Of a stretch of DNA of 64,000 nucleotides, positions 18,035 through 26,647 are shown one piece after another. The notes beneath the pieces were generated by a model. It saw nothing but the letters and a program-made list of their open reading frames with translations. It did not search any database and was not told the origin of the DNA. The stretch's first letter is position 1. Each line of letters starts with the position of its first letter. Origin of the DNA: Pontibacillus chungwhensis BH030062 (GTDB lineage Bacteria > Bacillota > Bacilli > Bacillales > BH030062); assembly GCF_000770675.1 (NCBI RefSeq), contig NZ_AVBG01000004.1, forward strand, positions 1 through 64,000, written 5' to 3'. The translations under genes and the position numbers were made by a program.

Positions 18035-18520
18035 TTGAAAAAGTATATATGGATTGTTGCAAGCTTAATTATTCTTTCTTCAGTAATGTTTTCCTATATT
18101 TCCTATGCTCAGGGAGAAACAATAAAGTTTACTAAAGAAAGTAAAATTCAATTACACCCTAGAGAGAGCGCAGAAAGTGGTTTAGCTTTATCACTCGATG
18201 CTGTCCTAAGTAATAATTCTTCACAACATTCACAGCCGTATTATGTAGTATTTGAGATTACTAATAAACAACTTCAGAAGAAGGTAAAAACAAATAAGTT
18301 TCGCCCTGGAAATCTTGATAAAACCCAAGTATTAAAACCTCATTCCACACTTACTCCAAGTTACACTGTTCCTTTAGAAGAAGACATAGATTTAGACACG
18401 CTCAGAAAAATAATTGGGGATCACGCAGTGAAAGTAAATGTTTTCAATGGAGACCATAAAATAATAAAGTCAAATTTCATTACAAATTTTGAATTGGATA
18501 TTAGACCGGAAAACATTTAA
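18035..18520 (+). CDS. Hypothetical secreted protein
   Basis: 161 residues from the TTG at 18035, which has TGGAGG eight bases upstream and gives the clean signal peptide start MKKYIWIVASLIILSS. The in-frame ATG at 18008 precedes this site. A cleavage site is likely after ISYAQG (about residue 27). The mature part is beta-rich and polar, with repeated Lys/Asn and the pattern LKPHSTLTPSYTVP, which suggests an immunoglobulin-like fold. Not recognised. It stands alone before a terminator at 18604. Confidence 0.6.
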   Translation: MKKYIWIVASLIILSSVMFSYISYAQGETIKFTKESKIQLHPRESAESGLALSLDAVLSNNSSQHSQPYYVVFEITNKQLQKKVKTNKFRPGNLDKTQVLKPHSTLTPSYTVPLEEDIDLDTLRKIIGDHAVKVNVFNGDHKIIKSNFITNFELDIRPENI

Positions 18521-18603
18521 ACACTACCTCAAAAGCTTTAGGCCCAAAAGCATGTACGTTTTATTAAAGTGCTGTACACTTACCTTATAACAGAGATAGA
18601 AAA

Positions 18604-18642
18604 AGAAGCAAATCATGTATATACAGTAGGTGATTTGCTTCT
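18604..18642. terminator. Hairpin terminator of the GCAAATCA family
   Basis: A 12-bp perfect stem AGAAGCAAATCA / TGATTTGCTTCT (18604-18615 with 18631-18642) shares its core with the hairpins at 1400 and 7970. It separates the 18035 gene from the convergent SRPBCC gene. Confidence 0.65.
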
Positions 18643-18739
18643 TCATTATGATTATTTGACTTTTTCATTGATCCCGACTCATCCACTGAGCTTCTAAGGC
18701 TCTGAACTCTTGATATTGATTATTGTCTCCCGCGATCCC

Positions 18740-19201
18740 TTAGGACTGATTTTCAATCAAGGCTTCTTTTTCGACTCTATCCATAAAATCATCGACTACT
18801 TTTTGGTTGTTTTTTTGTCCGCCTAATTTAAGCAGCGTTTTCCCTAAAAAATTTAGCCCTACGTTTTGACCTTCATATATAAATCTTGTTTCATTCTCAC
18901 TCAACTTAATCAATGTAAATGAAGCTTTTATATCAAATGCTTTGGCTAATGTGAAACCAATTTTATTATGTTTCTTTTCAGGGGTATTCTCATACTCCAA
19001 GTCCTCAACAATGTACGTTTCAACACGCTTTCCTTCCTTATATTTTTGTTGATACGTCGTACCAACTACCCCTTCTTTCTTATCAAGAACTTTGGTTTCT
19101 ACTACATTCGGCATAATGCGTGAAAGGCTTTCTGTTTCGAACAAGCTCCAGATCACTTCAATATTAACGGGTATCATTCGTTCCTCATGCCACTTAATCA
19201 T
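18740..19201 (-). CDS. SRPBCC (START-like) family protein
   Basis: 153 residues starting MIKWHEERMIPVNIEVIWSLFE, the typical first strand and helix of the polyketide cyclase / SRPBCC fold, with a later strand set (NETRFIYEGQNVGLNFLGK) and a final long helix (KVVDDFMDRVEKEAL). The fold forms a deep pocket for a hydrophobic ligand. There are no catalytic hallmarks. The start overlaps the stop of the MerR gene by 4 bases (ATGA), so the two are translated together, and the protein may bind or clear the ligand sensed by that regulator. This link is inferred. Confidence 0.8.
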   Translation of the reverse strand: MIKWHEERMIPVNIEVIWSLFETESLSRIMPNVVETKVLDKKEGVVGTTYQQKYKEGKRVETYIVEDLEYENTPEKKHNKIGFTLAKAFDIKASFTLIKLSENETRFIYEGQNVGLNFLGKTLLKLGGQKNNQKVVDDFMDRVEKEALIENQS

Positions 19202-19545
19202 CCCTCTTCATCCCCCATTTCCATTTCAAAGAACTCGTCCATCTCTTGAATCGTCGTTTGGAGACGGTTGACTTCTTTTAGCAAGTTTTTTCGTTTCTGT
19301 TTTATTAACTCTTCTAAGTGTTCAAATGATTCGTCATTAACAACCGTTAACATTTCTTGAATAGAAAAATCGAATTTTCTTAAGTAAACCAACAACCTCG
19401 CAACCAAGTATGAACCATTATCATAATATCTATAGTTATTATGTGGATCGATATAGACTGGTTCAAGAATTTTAATTTGAGCATAATATCGTAAGGTTTC
19501 TTTACTCAAACCAGTCATTTTGCAAAACTCACCAACCTTGTACAT
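19198..19545 (-). CDS. MerR-family transcriptional regulator
   Basis: 115 residues from the ATG at 19545, giving MYKVGEFCKMTGLSKETLRYY, the canonical MerR winged-helix start, followed by the wing (NNYRYYDNG) and a long dimerisation helix (residues 78-108). There is no Cys-rich metal-binding loop and no large effector domain, so it belongs to the small MerR group. The longer frame from 19587 lacks a ribosome site. It is the first gene of a pair with the SRPBCC protein, which may supply ligand handling. It probably controls its own operon. Confidence 0.85.
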   Translation of the reverse strand: MYKVGEFCKMTGLSKETLRYYAQIKILEPVYIDPHNNYRYYDNGSYLVARLLVYLRKFDFSIQEMLTVVNDESFEHLEELIKQKRKNLLKEVNRLQTTIQEMDEFFEMEMGDEEG

Positions 19546-19825
19546 GTCCCCGACCTCACTGTAATCATAAAGGATGTAGTGCACCACACAGTCAACATCA
19601 ATGTTGATTTATTTATGAAAACATTAACCCTTTATTGTTAAGAAAAGCTTTAGCATAATTACATTTTTTCATAAAGTCGCCAAAAATGAAGATTTTATTT
19701 TTTTGTTCAAGGGATTAATTTTGTTTTTTGACCTGAGAAAACCGTTTAAACAAGCCTAAAATAGGAAATTATAAAATTGTCAGCCCAATTATGAACATTT
19801 TGTGTCCAAAGTATGAATTTTCTGT

Positions 19826-19854
19826 TACAATATAGTCAAAGAAAACGTTTACAT
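19826..19854 (+). promoter_or_regulatory. Promoter -10 and cre (CcpA) site
   Basis: TACAAT at 19826-19831 is a candidate -10. AAGAAAACGTTTACAT (19839-19854) fits the cre consensus WTGNAARCGNWWWCAW with one mismatch. It lies just after the expected start of transcription, where CcpA usually represses. The target is the 19885 gene. Confidence 0.55.
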
Positions 19855-19884
19855 TAATGAAACATTAATAAGGAGATGATTTTC

Positions 19885-20172
19885 ATGGGTGCAACTGTAA
19901 TGTTCTTGCTCTTGGCGACAATAGCTCCATTTCTGTTCTTACAAACAAAAAAGATGGCATTTGCCGTAGCGCAATCAATCCTACTTATCGGTATGTGGTT
20001 GTACTTCTTCCAAGTGACGATGTACACAGATCCAGGATTATTTTCCATTACAGGGGCCATGTTCTACCTCGGTTTAATCGGCGCCCACGTGGCTTGGGTG
20101 ATGTTCATGGTAGCGACCGTAAAATCAAGCCCTGGATACAAAAAGAGCTTAACGAAAGATCAGCTTAGCTAA
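19885..20172 (+). CDS. Small three-helix membrane protein
   Basis: 95 residues from the ATG at 19885 (AAGGAGATG, 8 bases upstream). Three hydrophobic segments (about 3-20, 27-45 and 57-81) are followed by a charged tail (KSLTKDQLS). It is not a subunit of any complex I can name. It faces the qox operon across a shared terminator and carries a cre site, so it may be linked to carbon source or respiration. That is inference from position only. Confidence 0.65.
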   Translation: MGATVMFLLLATIAPFLFLQTKKMAFAVAQSILLIGMWLYFFQVTMYTDPGLFSITGAMFYLGLIGAHVAWVMFMVATVKSSPGYKKSLTKDQLS

Positions 20173-20176
20173 ATAA

Positions 20177-20222
20177 AAAAGAAACGCGCCTTCCCTTATA
20201 TTAGGAAAGACGCGTTTCTTTT
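20177..20222. terminator. Bidirectional terminator of the qox operon and facing gene
   Basis: AAAAGAAACGCG / CGCGTTTCTTTT (20177-20188 with 20211-20222) forms a strong stem with an inner AT-rich extension and A/T runs on both flanks. Confidence 0.85.
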
Positions 20223-20225
20223 TTT

Positions 20226-20432
20226 TTAATCCTGTGGCTGCAGTTTGTACAGTTGAATCATCGCCTGCACAAAACTGAAGCCAGTCAGAATATATAAGAC
20301 AAATTTATGGTCATAGGAGGAATAAAGCGCTCCGCCTAAGGAAAAAGCCGTCAACAATATGCAAAGAATAAACCCAATCAAATCTTTCCACGGCCATCCG
20401 GCCTCCATCGGCATGTTTTGCTTTTGTTCCAT
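20226..20432 (-). CDS. Short QoxD-like membrane protein
   Basis: 68 residues from the ATG at 20432 (GGGGG about 7 bases upstream; an earlier in-frame ATG at 20447 lacks a site). After a short polar start, WPWKDLIGFILCILLTAFSLGG and a second helix ending SFVQAMIQLYKL align by eye with the first two helices of the QoxD protein encoded 20 bases upstream (VIGFILSLVMTLVAAWAA ... LLQAGVQLFMF). The third helix and the His-rich tail are missing. It looks like a shortened paralogue added to the end of the operon, possibly an accessory subunit or assembly factor of the oxidase. Not known to me from B. subtilis. Confidence 0.7.
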   Translation of the reverse strand: MEQKQNMPMEAGWPWKDLIGFILCILLTAFSLGGALYSSYDHKFVLYILTGFSFVQAMIQLYKLQPQD

Positions 20433-20452
20433 CCTGATAACCCCCATTTGTT

Positions 20453-20827
20453 TTAGTGACCGTTATGGTCTTCTGAATGTTGCTCTTCTTGTTGTTGCAT
20501 GTCACCCATATCTCCGTGATCTCCATGGTCATGCCCAAAGGACATTACGAAAAGGGAGCCTGCTACGACGATTCCGGCAAGTGCGAACCCGTGGAACATC
20601 ATGTTCCATGGTACATGCCCATTTCCGCTTGAAGCTTCCGTAACGTGCATGAACATGAACAATTGAACGCCTGCTTGTAACAGGGCCAAAATCATGATGC
20701 CGATAATCACCCATGTGACAGGCAAGTCGGATTGAATCGCTGCCCATGCGGCAACTAGCGTCATAACAAGTGATAAGATAAAGCCAATGACGTGATTCAT
20801 TGGTACTCGTTTTTTCGAATCGGACAT
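20453..20827 (-). CDS. qoxD: Cytochrome aa3 menaquinol oxidase subunit IV
   Basis: 124 residues, the same length as B. subtilis QoxD as I recall it. Three transmembrane helices (about 12-33, 40-61 and 76-97) are followed by a tail rich in His and Asp (HDHGDHGDMGDM) that could bind metal ions. Subunit IV helps assembly and stability of the heme-copper core. The start lies one base after the qoxC stop, so the genes are tightly coupled. This is the fourth gene of the operon. Confidence 0.92.
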   Translation of the reverse strand: MSDSKKRVPMNHVIGFILSLVMTLVAAWAAIQSDLPVTWVIIGIMILALLQAGVQLFMFMHVTEASSGNGHVPWNMMFHGFALAGIVVAGSLFVMSFGHDHGDHGDMGDMQQQEEQHSEDHNGH

Positions 20828-20828
20828 A

Positions 20829-21434
20829 TTAAATCACCATCCCAATCAGATAAACACTTGTGAAGATGAAGATCCAAATGACATCAAGAAAGTGCCAGTA
20901 TAAGCTAATGATAAAGAATTTACGGCTTGTAACGTTTGTCAATCCGCGCTGCTTGATTTGGATCAAGAGCAAGATCGCCCAGCCAATACCAAGCGTCACG
21001 TGCAGTCCGTGTGTTCCGGCAAGGACAAAGAATGCCGACCAGAAAGCACTAGACTGAAGCGTTGCTCCTTCATGCGCATAATGAACAAATTCGTAAATCT
21101 CAAACCCAAGGAATCCAAGACCAAGAGCTAACGTAATGGCCATCCAGAAGATCAGCCCTTTGACCGATCCCCTTCTCATTTCATGAATCGCAAGTCCACA
21201 TGTGAAACTACTCGTTAAAAGCAGGAAAGTCATAATAAGAACGATGCCCGGCTCAAACAGTTCGCTTGGCAAAGGTGCATCAGCTGTACGACCGAACAAG
21301 ACAGCATACGTTGCGAATAGGGTCGCGAAGAGGACAACTTCGGCTCCAAGGAAAATCCAGAAGCCCATGATGCCCATTTGACCTTCTTGGGTGCGATATT
21401 CTAAAGGACCTGTTTTCAGTTCTTCCGCAGCCAT
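20829..21434 (-). CDS. qoxC: Cytochrome aa3 menaquinol oxidase subunit III
   Basis: 201 residues from the ATG at 21434 (GAGGGGG, 8 bases upstream); the longer frame to 21503 lies inside qoxB. Five transmembrane helices carry the CoxC/CyoC signature GIMGFWIFLGAEVVLFATLF, and later GTHGLHVTLGIGW and YWHFLDVIWIFIF. Subunit III stabilises proton uptake to the active site. The start follows the qoxB stop by one base. Confidence 0.94.
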   Translation of the reverse strand: MAAEELKTGPLEYRTQEGQMGIMGFWIFLGAEVVLFATLFATYAVLFGRTADAPLPSELFEPGIVLIMTFLLLTSSFTCGLAIHEMRRGSVKGLIFWMAITLALGLGFLGFEIYEFVHYAHEGATLQSSAFWSAFFVLAGTHGLHVTLGIGWAILLLIQIKQRGLTNVTSRKFFIISLYWHFLDVIWIFIFTSVYLIGMVI

Positions 21435-21435
21435 A

Positions 21436-23379
21436 TTATAACCCCCTCGCTTTTTTCTCTGTCTCTTTAATTTCTTCAACCGATACATAGTAACCATCGT
21501 CATAATCGAAGGAACGACGGATCATCATGACCACTCCACCGATTAAGCCAAAGACAGCTAGATACATCCATTCAAAAATGAGACCGAAGCTGGCAAGTCC
21601 GAGTAAAGCCATAAAGATGAACGGCTGACCTGTATAACTTGGCATGTGAATTGGCTTCACTTTGTCTTCCTCAAACGTCGTTTTGCCTTCTTCTTTCATA
21701 CGGACATATGGATCGATTTCATCAACATATGGGACCGTAGCAAAGTTGTAGTAAGGAACTGGTGTTGTCGTCGCCCATTCAAGCGTACGACCATTTCCGT
21801 TCCATGAGTCGCCTGTTGTTTCGCGCTCACTGTAACGGAAGCTGTAGTAAACGTTGTAAACGAAGACAACGAAACCAAGAGCCATTCCGGCAGCACCCAC
21901 AGTTGATATAACGTTCAATGGAAGCCATTCTGCTACGTTCGTGATGAATAAACGACGCGGCATGCCGTCTAGGCCTAAGAAATATTGTGGGAAGAAGCAC
22001 ACATGGAAGCCAAAGAAGAACAACCAGAATGCCCATCTACCCAAACGCTCGTTCATCTTGTGACCGAACATTTTCGGATACCAAAACACAAGTCCTGCGA
22101 AGCAGGCGAATACGGTACCTGCGATCAGCACGTAGTGGAAGTGTGCGATCAGGAAGTACGAGTTGTGGAACTGATAGTCCGCTGCTGCCATACCAAGCAT
22201 AACACCTGTTACACCACCAAGAATGAAACTTGGGATGAAGGCCAGTGACCAAAGCATTGGTACAGTAAACTCGATTTTCGATTTATAAAGCGTCGCGAGC
22301 CAGTTGAATATCTTCACTCCGGTCGGTACGGCGATCAACATCGTCGAAACAGAGAAGACGGAGTTAACAAATGCGCCAGCACCCATTGTGAAGAAGTGGT
22401 GGACCCATACTAAGAAACTAAGCAATGCAATGACGATCATCGACCAAACCATCACATTGTAGCCAAACAGACGTTTTTTCGCGAATGTGGAAATGACTTC
22501 GGAGAAAATACCGAAGGCAGGAAGAATAACAATGTACACTTCCGGGTGTCCCCACATCCAAAACAGGTTTGCCCACATCATCGGCAGGCCTTCCCCTGTC
22601 AACGTAAAGAATTGAGAACCGAAAATACGGTCAATTGTAAGTAGTGCAAGAGCTACTGTTAAAATCGGGAATGCGAACACGATGATGAAACATGTAACCA
22701 ATGTCGACCATGTGAAGATCGGCATATGGAAAAGCTTCATGCCAGGGGCACGCATTTTTAAAATCGTAACCATCAAGTTGATCCCTGTAGCAAGGGTACC
22801 GATACCTGATAGTTGCAGTCCCATAAGATAGAAGTTCTGTCCTGGTCCTGGGCTCATGGCTGCGCCGGAGAGTGGTGTATAACTTGTCCACCCGGCATCA
22901 GGAGATCCTCCGATTACGAAAGAAATGTTAAAGAGCGCCATTCCGAAGAAGAAGGACCAGAAACTTAAGGCGTTCAAATATGGGAACGCGAAGTCACGCG
23001 CTCCAATTTGTAAAGGAACGATAATGTTCATGAGTCCGATCAAGAACGGCATCGCCATGAAAATAATCATGATCGTTCCGTGCGTTGTGAATATTTCGTT
23101 ATAGTGCTGGGAGTTTAAGAATCCCAAATCAGGAAATGCCAGCTGCACCCTCATCATCATGGCGTCTACGCCACCACGGAATAACATGAGAAGGGCACTT
23201 AAAATATACATGACACCGATTTTCTTGTGGTCAACCGATGTTAACCATTCACGCCACAGCCATCCCCATTTTTTAAAATACGTCAGAACGAAAAGGATGG
23301 CAAGTCCACCTAAAGCCATTGATACCATGGCACCATAGATGATCGGTTCACCGGTGACTAGAATATCTGTTATGTGCAT
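21436..23379 (-). CDS. qoxB: Cytochrome aa3 menaquinol oxidase subunit I
   Basis: 647 residues, the catalytic subunit that reduces oxygen to water and pumps protons. It contains the heme and copper ligand region: THGTIMIIFMAMPFLIG (His of low-spin heme), WGHPEVYIVILPAFG (CuB His and the cross-linked Tyr), VWVHHFFTMG (CuB His pair) and FLIAHFHYVLIAG (heme a3 His). About 14-15 helices are expected. The extra N-terminal helix and the arrangement of genes fit a quinol oxidase rather than ctaD. AGGTGAAG lies before the ATG. The qoxA stop is 24 bases upstream. Confidence 0.96.
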   Translation of the reverse strand: MHITDILVTGEPIIYGAMVSMALGGLAILFVLTYFKKWGWLWREWLTSVDHKKIGVMYILSALLMLFRGGVDAMMMRVQLAFPDLGFLNSQHYNEIFTTHGTIMIIFMAMPFLIGLMNIIVPLQIGARDFAFPYLNALSFWSFFFGMALFNISFVIGGSPDAGWTSYTPLSGAAMSPGPGQNFYLMGLQLSGIGTLATGINLMVTILKMRAPGMKLFHMPIFTWSTLVTCFIIVFAFPILTVALALLTIDRIFGSQFFTLTGEGLPMMWANLFWMWGHPEVYIVILPAFGIFSEVISTFAKKRLFGYNVMVWSMIVIALLSFLVWVHHFFTMGAGAFVNSVFSVSTMLIAVPTGVKIFNWLATLYKSKIEFTVPMLWSLAFIPSFILGGVTGVMLGMAAADYQFHNSYFLIAHFHYVLIAGTVFACFAGLVFWYPKMFGHKMNERLGRWAFWLFFFGFHVCFFPQYFLGLDGMPRRLFITNVAEWLPLNVISTVGAAGMALGFVVFVYNVYYSFRYSERETTGDSWNGNGRTLEWATTTPVPYYNFATVPYVDEIDPYVRMKEEGKTTFEEDKVKPIHMPSYTGQPFIFMALLGLASFGLIFEWMYLAVFGLIGGVVMMIRRSFDYDDGYYVSVEEIKETEKKARGL

Positions 23380-23403
23380 GTCTTCACCTGCTTTCTTTAC
23401 GTA

Positions 23404-24351
23404 CTATTGGAAGCTTTCTTGTTTTTCGATTTCATAAAGATCAAGTTTCTTCCCATACAGATCACGGAAGTGTTCTATTGTGTAACCCATACCATCTTTT
23501 GTATGGTGCTTCACGTAATCTAAATGAGTGCTTGAGAAAGATTCAACGTCCGTCAGCCCTGGCTTCAGCAACTCGTTATATCGATCTGCTGTTAGCTCTG
23601 GCGCTTCGTTTTGGATCTTTTGCGTCCACGCGTTGAAGTCTTCTTCGCTCTCAGCGTGAACTTTGAACGTTTGAGCAGCAAAACCTTCACCATTGAAGTT
23701 AGAGTTACGCCCATCGTAGCCCCCTTCTTCATCAGCCTCGAGATACAATGTGGTCATCATACCCGCCATGTTGTACTTTTGACCTCCAAGTGCGGGGATC
23801 CACAGAGCTGTCATCGCGTCTGCCGACGTTAATCGGAATTCAATCGGACGATCAGTTGGGATGTGTAAGTAGTTCACGGTTTCAATATCCTGTTCGGGAT
23901 AACTGAAGAACCATTTCCAATCCGCTGTTGTTGCGTGTACAACTAAAGGTTCCTTCTCCTCTTCCCCTGCAGCAGGTTCTGGAGGTTTCTCCAAGTCGAA
24001 CAATGTCGTAACGGTCGGGATGGATAAAAGAATGACAATAATAACCGGAATAATCGTCCAAATGATCTCGATGGTTGTATTTCCATGCAAGTTCGGATCA
24101 TAGTCACTTTCTTTACGTCCCGGACGGTTCTCACGGTACTTGATGATCATGTAAGTAAATAAAGCAAACACGACAACAATGATTCCAAGCATGAACCAAA
24201 GTGAGTATACAATCAGGTCATATTGACTTTGAGCGACCGGCCCTTTTGGATCGAGCACAGTCATTTCCAACTGCCCACACCCGCTTAAGAAAAAGATCAA
24301 GCCGAGAGGCAGCAAACCTAACCATCTATTACGGAGATGTTTAGCTTTCAT
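23404..24351 (-). CDS. qoxA: Cytochrome aa3 menaquinol oxidase subunit II
   Basis: 315 residues from the ATG at 24351 (AGGAGGG, 9 bases upstream). The lipobox FFLSGC puts a lipidated Cys at residue 25, so the protein is anchored outside the membrane by lipid and by two helices. The cupredoxin domain contains ADWKWFFSYPEQDIETVNYLHIP and ALGGQKYNMAGM but lacks the C-x3-C and His ligands of CuA. This marks it as a quinol-oxidising subunit, not cytochrome c oxidase subunit II. It is the first gene of qoxABCD plus the small 20226 gene. Confidence 0.95.
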   Translation of the reverse strand: MKAKHLRNRWLGLLPLGLIFFLSGCGQLEMTVLDPKGPVAQSQYDLIVYSLWFMLGIIVVVFALFTYMIIKYRENRPGRKESDYDPNLHGNTTIEIIWTIIPVIIVILLSIPTVTTLFDLEKPPEPAAGEEEKEPLVVHATTADWKWFFSYPEQDIETVNYLHIPTDRPIEFRLTSADAMTALWIPALGGQKYNMAGMMTTLYLEADEEGGYDGRNSNFNGEGFAAQTFKVHAESEEDFNAWTQKIQNEAPELTADRYNELLKPGLTDVESFSSTHLDYVKHHTKDGMGYTIEHFRDLYGKKLDLYEIEKQESFQ

Positions 24352-24909
24352 AATTCTTAACCCTCCTATCAATCTGTTAAATTATAAGTATAAAACTCTG
24401 AAACTAGGAGCTGTTATACGTATCAGGGCTTGACTGATTATATCAGATTTTAGCGAAATAGAAACGTTTGTTCACAACTTTGTCATATATCGTTCACGAA
24501 CTTTTAATAATTTACCAAATGATTTACGCTTTCAAGGGAATTACTAACAAATTAGCGAAAAATAGGGTGTGAAACCAAGCCAAACGTGAATATTCAAGCT
24601 CCCCCATCCCTTACCCTCTTCACAAATGAATGGAACCTTTTCCGACCATTAGTTCTTTACAACACTCTCAAATTTTAGGTAAAAATAAAAACCTGATATA
24701 CTATTTAAGTGATACAGGTTCCTTAAATAAATGAAACACCTTGTATATAAAATGATTTATTATATAAATATGGTCTAAGAGCAATGAATAAATGACAGCT
24801 TTTTTCTATACATATTAAGAAGTAAAACATGCCCTTTCATGCTTTTTAATGGTGCCTAATGAGGGTATGGTAAAACTAGTAAAAATAAAAAGGAGTTTGA
24901 TAGACGAAT
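24352..24909. promoter_or_regulatory. qox promoter region and AT-rich intergenic stretch
   Basis: A minus-strand TATAAT at 24442-24437 lies about 85 bases before qoxA and is the best -10. The -35 (GTTTCT, 24465-24460) is weak, which suggests an activator. An imperfect cre-like GAAACGTTTG overlaps it. The rest (24480-24900) holds no gene and no clear repeat. Confidence 0.45.
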
Positions 24910-25863
24910 ATGGCATATGTCTTATTACTTATTGGCTTTGGTTTATTAATTAAAGGAGCCGATTTATTCGTTGATGGGTCTTCTAATATTGCCAGGCTAC
25001 TTCGTGTACCCCCTATTTTGATTGGGTTAACAATTGTAGCTTTCGGCACGAGCTCACCTGAGGCAACGGTTAGTATCATTGCGGCTTTACAAGGAAATGC
25101 CGAAGTTTCACTTGGGAATGTTGTAGGCAGTAACATCTTTAATGTGACGTTAGTGGTAGGGATCGCAGCCTTCCTTTATCCTTTAATGGTAGAGAATGAA
25201 ACCACAAAAAAAGAAATCCCATTTATCTTACTAGCTAGCGGAGCATTACTCGTACTTGTGAGCGATACAGAATTACAGGGATTAAATGAAAACCTGCTCA
25301 CACGCAGTGATGGCATCATCTTTTTGCTGTTTCTTTCTATATTTCTCTACTATGTGATTGAAGTAGGTATGAAAAGTCGAAATAAATCGGCACAAGAACC
25401 TGCCCCCACAAACGTGAAGTGGGAGAAAAATATCGTTTTAACGGTATTAGGTTTAGGTGCCATTATTTTTGGCGGGGACCTAGTCGTAGACAACGGGACA
25501 GAGATTGCTTATGAGCTCGGAATGAGTGAAACGTTAGTTGGTTTAACAATCATTGCAATTGGTACATCGCTTCCTGAACTTGTGACCTCTATATCCGCTG
25601 CGTTAAAGAAAGAAAGCGGAATAGCATTAGGGAATGTCGTGGGTAGCAACATATTCAACATATTATTTGTTCTCGGGTCTTCAGCATTTATTTCTCCATT
25701 AGCTGTAAATGGTAAAATATTCACAGATGTAATCATAATGATTGCATTAAGCTTGTTATTATTCATATTCTCACGAACCCAGTACAAAATCGGAAAAATA
25801 GAAGGGTTCATCCTCCTGAGTTTGTATATCATTTATCTTGTTTACATTATCTTGAGAAACTAA
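24910..25863 (+). CDS. CaCA-family cation (calcium/sodium) antiporter, YrbG type
   Basis: 317 residues with about 10 hydrophobic helices in two inverted halves. Each half carries an alpha-repeat: VAFGTSSPEATVSI with SLGNVVGSNIFNVTLVVG, and IAIGTSLPELVTSI with ALGNVVGSNIFNILFVLG. The Glu in each PE motif and the Asn in GNVVGSN are ion ligands in this family. It exchanges calcium or another cation for sodium or protons across the membrane. AAGGAG lies about 14 bases before the ATG, a long spacing that may mean low expression. It is a single gene. Confidence 0.92.
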   Translation: MAYVLLLIGFGLLIKGADLFVDGSSNIARLLRVPPILIGLTIVAFGTSSPEATVSIIAALQGNAEVSLGNVVGSNIFNVTLVVGIAAFLYPLMVENETTKKEIPFILLASGALLVLVSDTELQGLNENLLTRSDGIIFLLFLSIFLYYVIEVGMKSRNKSAQEPAPTNVKWEKNIVLTVLGLGAIIFGGDLVVDNGTEIAYELGMSETLVGLTIIAIGTSLPELVTSISAALKKESGIALGNVVGSNIFNILFVLGSSAFISPLAVNGKIFTDVIIMIALSLLLFIFSRTQYKIGKIEGFILLSLYIIYLVYIILRN

Positions 25864-26065
25864 GATTCTTATCGGTAAACAGCCTAAATTTAGAACTCTG
25901 TTATGTCAATTTGTCTATCTTTCCCGATAAATATATCATTTCCTTACTAAACACCTCCTAATGTTTGTTCATTCATTCGGAAAGGAGAAGGAAGATCTAA
26001 CAATTTTGTAGAAATTATAGTAAGGAGATGGTCACCAAACTATTCAGGAAATTCAGGAGGGAAAT

Positions 26066-26461
26066 ATGGGTAGATTAGTACATTTCGAAATTCACGTTGA
26101 TGACATGGATCGTGCAAAAGGGTTTTACGGTGAAGTTTTTGGATGGACGTTTGAAGACTGGAGCGAATTTGCTGGTATGCCTTATATGGGAGCCGTGACT
26201 GGCGGGGAAGATAAACCAGGAATTAACGGTGCTTTAATGAAGCGCCAAGGTCCAGCCCCAGAACCAAATCAGCCCGTGAATGGATATACATGTACGATGG
26301 GAGTAGAAGATTACGATGCTATTGAAGCCAAAATTCTCAAACATGGTGGCGAAGTAGCTTTACCAAAGTACGCTCTTCCCGGAATGGCTTGGCAGGGGTA
26401 CTACAAAGATCCAGAAGGAAATATATTTGGTATTCATCAACCAGACGAAAACGCAAAATAG
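26066..26461 (+). CDS. VOC-family (glyoxalase/dioxygenase fold) protein
   Basis: 131 residues starting MGRLVHFEIHVDDMDRAKGFYGEVFGWTF, the standard first beta-alpha-beta-beta-beta module of the vicinal oxygen chelate fold. The second module ends AWQGYYKDPEGNIFGIHQP. His and Glu positions that could hold a metal are present (H7, E8 in the first strand and H126 near the end). The substrate cannot be predicted; similar small proteins are often annotated as glyoxalase or bleomycin resistance relatives. AGGAGG precedes the ATG. A terminator follows at once. Confidence 0.88.
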   Translation: MGRLVHFEIHVDDMDRAKGFYGEVFGWTFEDWSEFAGMPYMGAVTGGEDKPGINGALMKRQGPAPEPNQPVNGYTCTMGVEDYDAIEAKILKHGGEVALPKYALPGMAWQGYYKDPEGNIFGIHQPDENAK

Positions 26462-26476
26462 AATATTCATTACTAG

Positions 26477-26506
26477 AAAAGGCGCTCTCACAGCGCCTTT
26501 TCTTTT
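26477..26506 (+). terminator. Terminator of the VOC gene
   Basis: A 10-bp perfect stem AAAAGGCGCT / AGCGCCTTTT (26477-26486 with 26492-26501) has a 5-base loop and is followed by CTTTTTG. Confidence 0.9.
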
Positions 26507-26647
26507 TGTATAGGTTCATTTTGTTGAATTTGTCTTTAACGATGAAAACAGCGCCCCCTTTTCCCTTGTAATTCCTAGATTACTAGAATTATAATTAATA
26601 GAGGAAATATATTGAAAATAACTTATTGCTAGAAAGGAGTACATAAC

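Noticed and set aside
20226-24351. Reading the operon as cytochrome c oxidase ctaCDEF
   Set aside because: Subunit II lacks the CuA Cys and His ligands and there is no cytochrome c domain. Subunit sizes and the D subunit fit qoxABCD.
24450-24480. cre site at the qox promoter
   Set aside because: GAAACGTTTGTTCAC needs three or more mismatches to the consensus, too weak to call.
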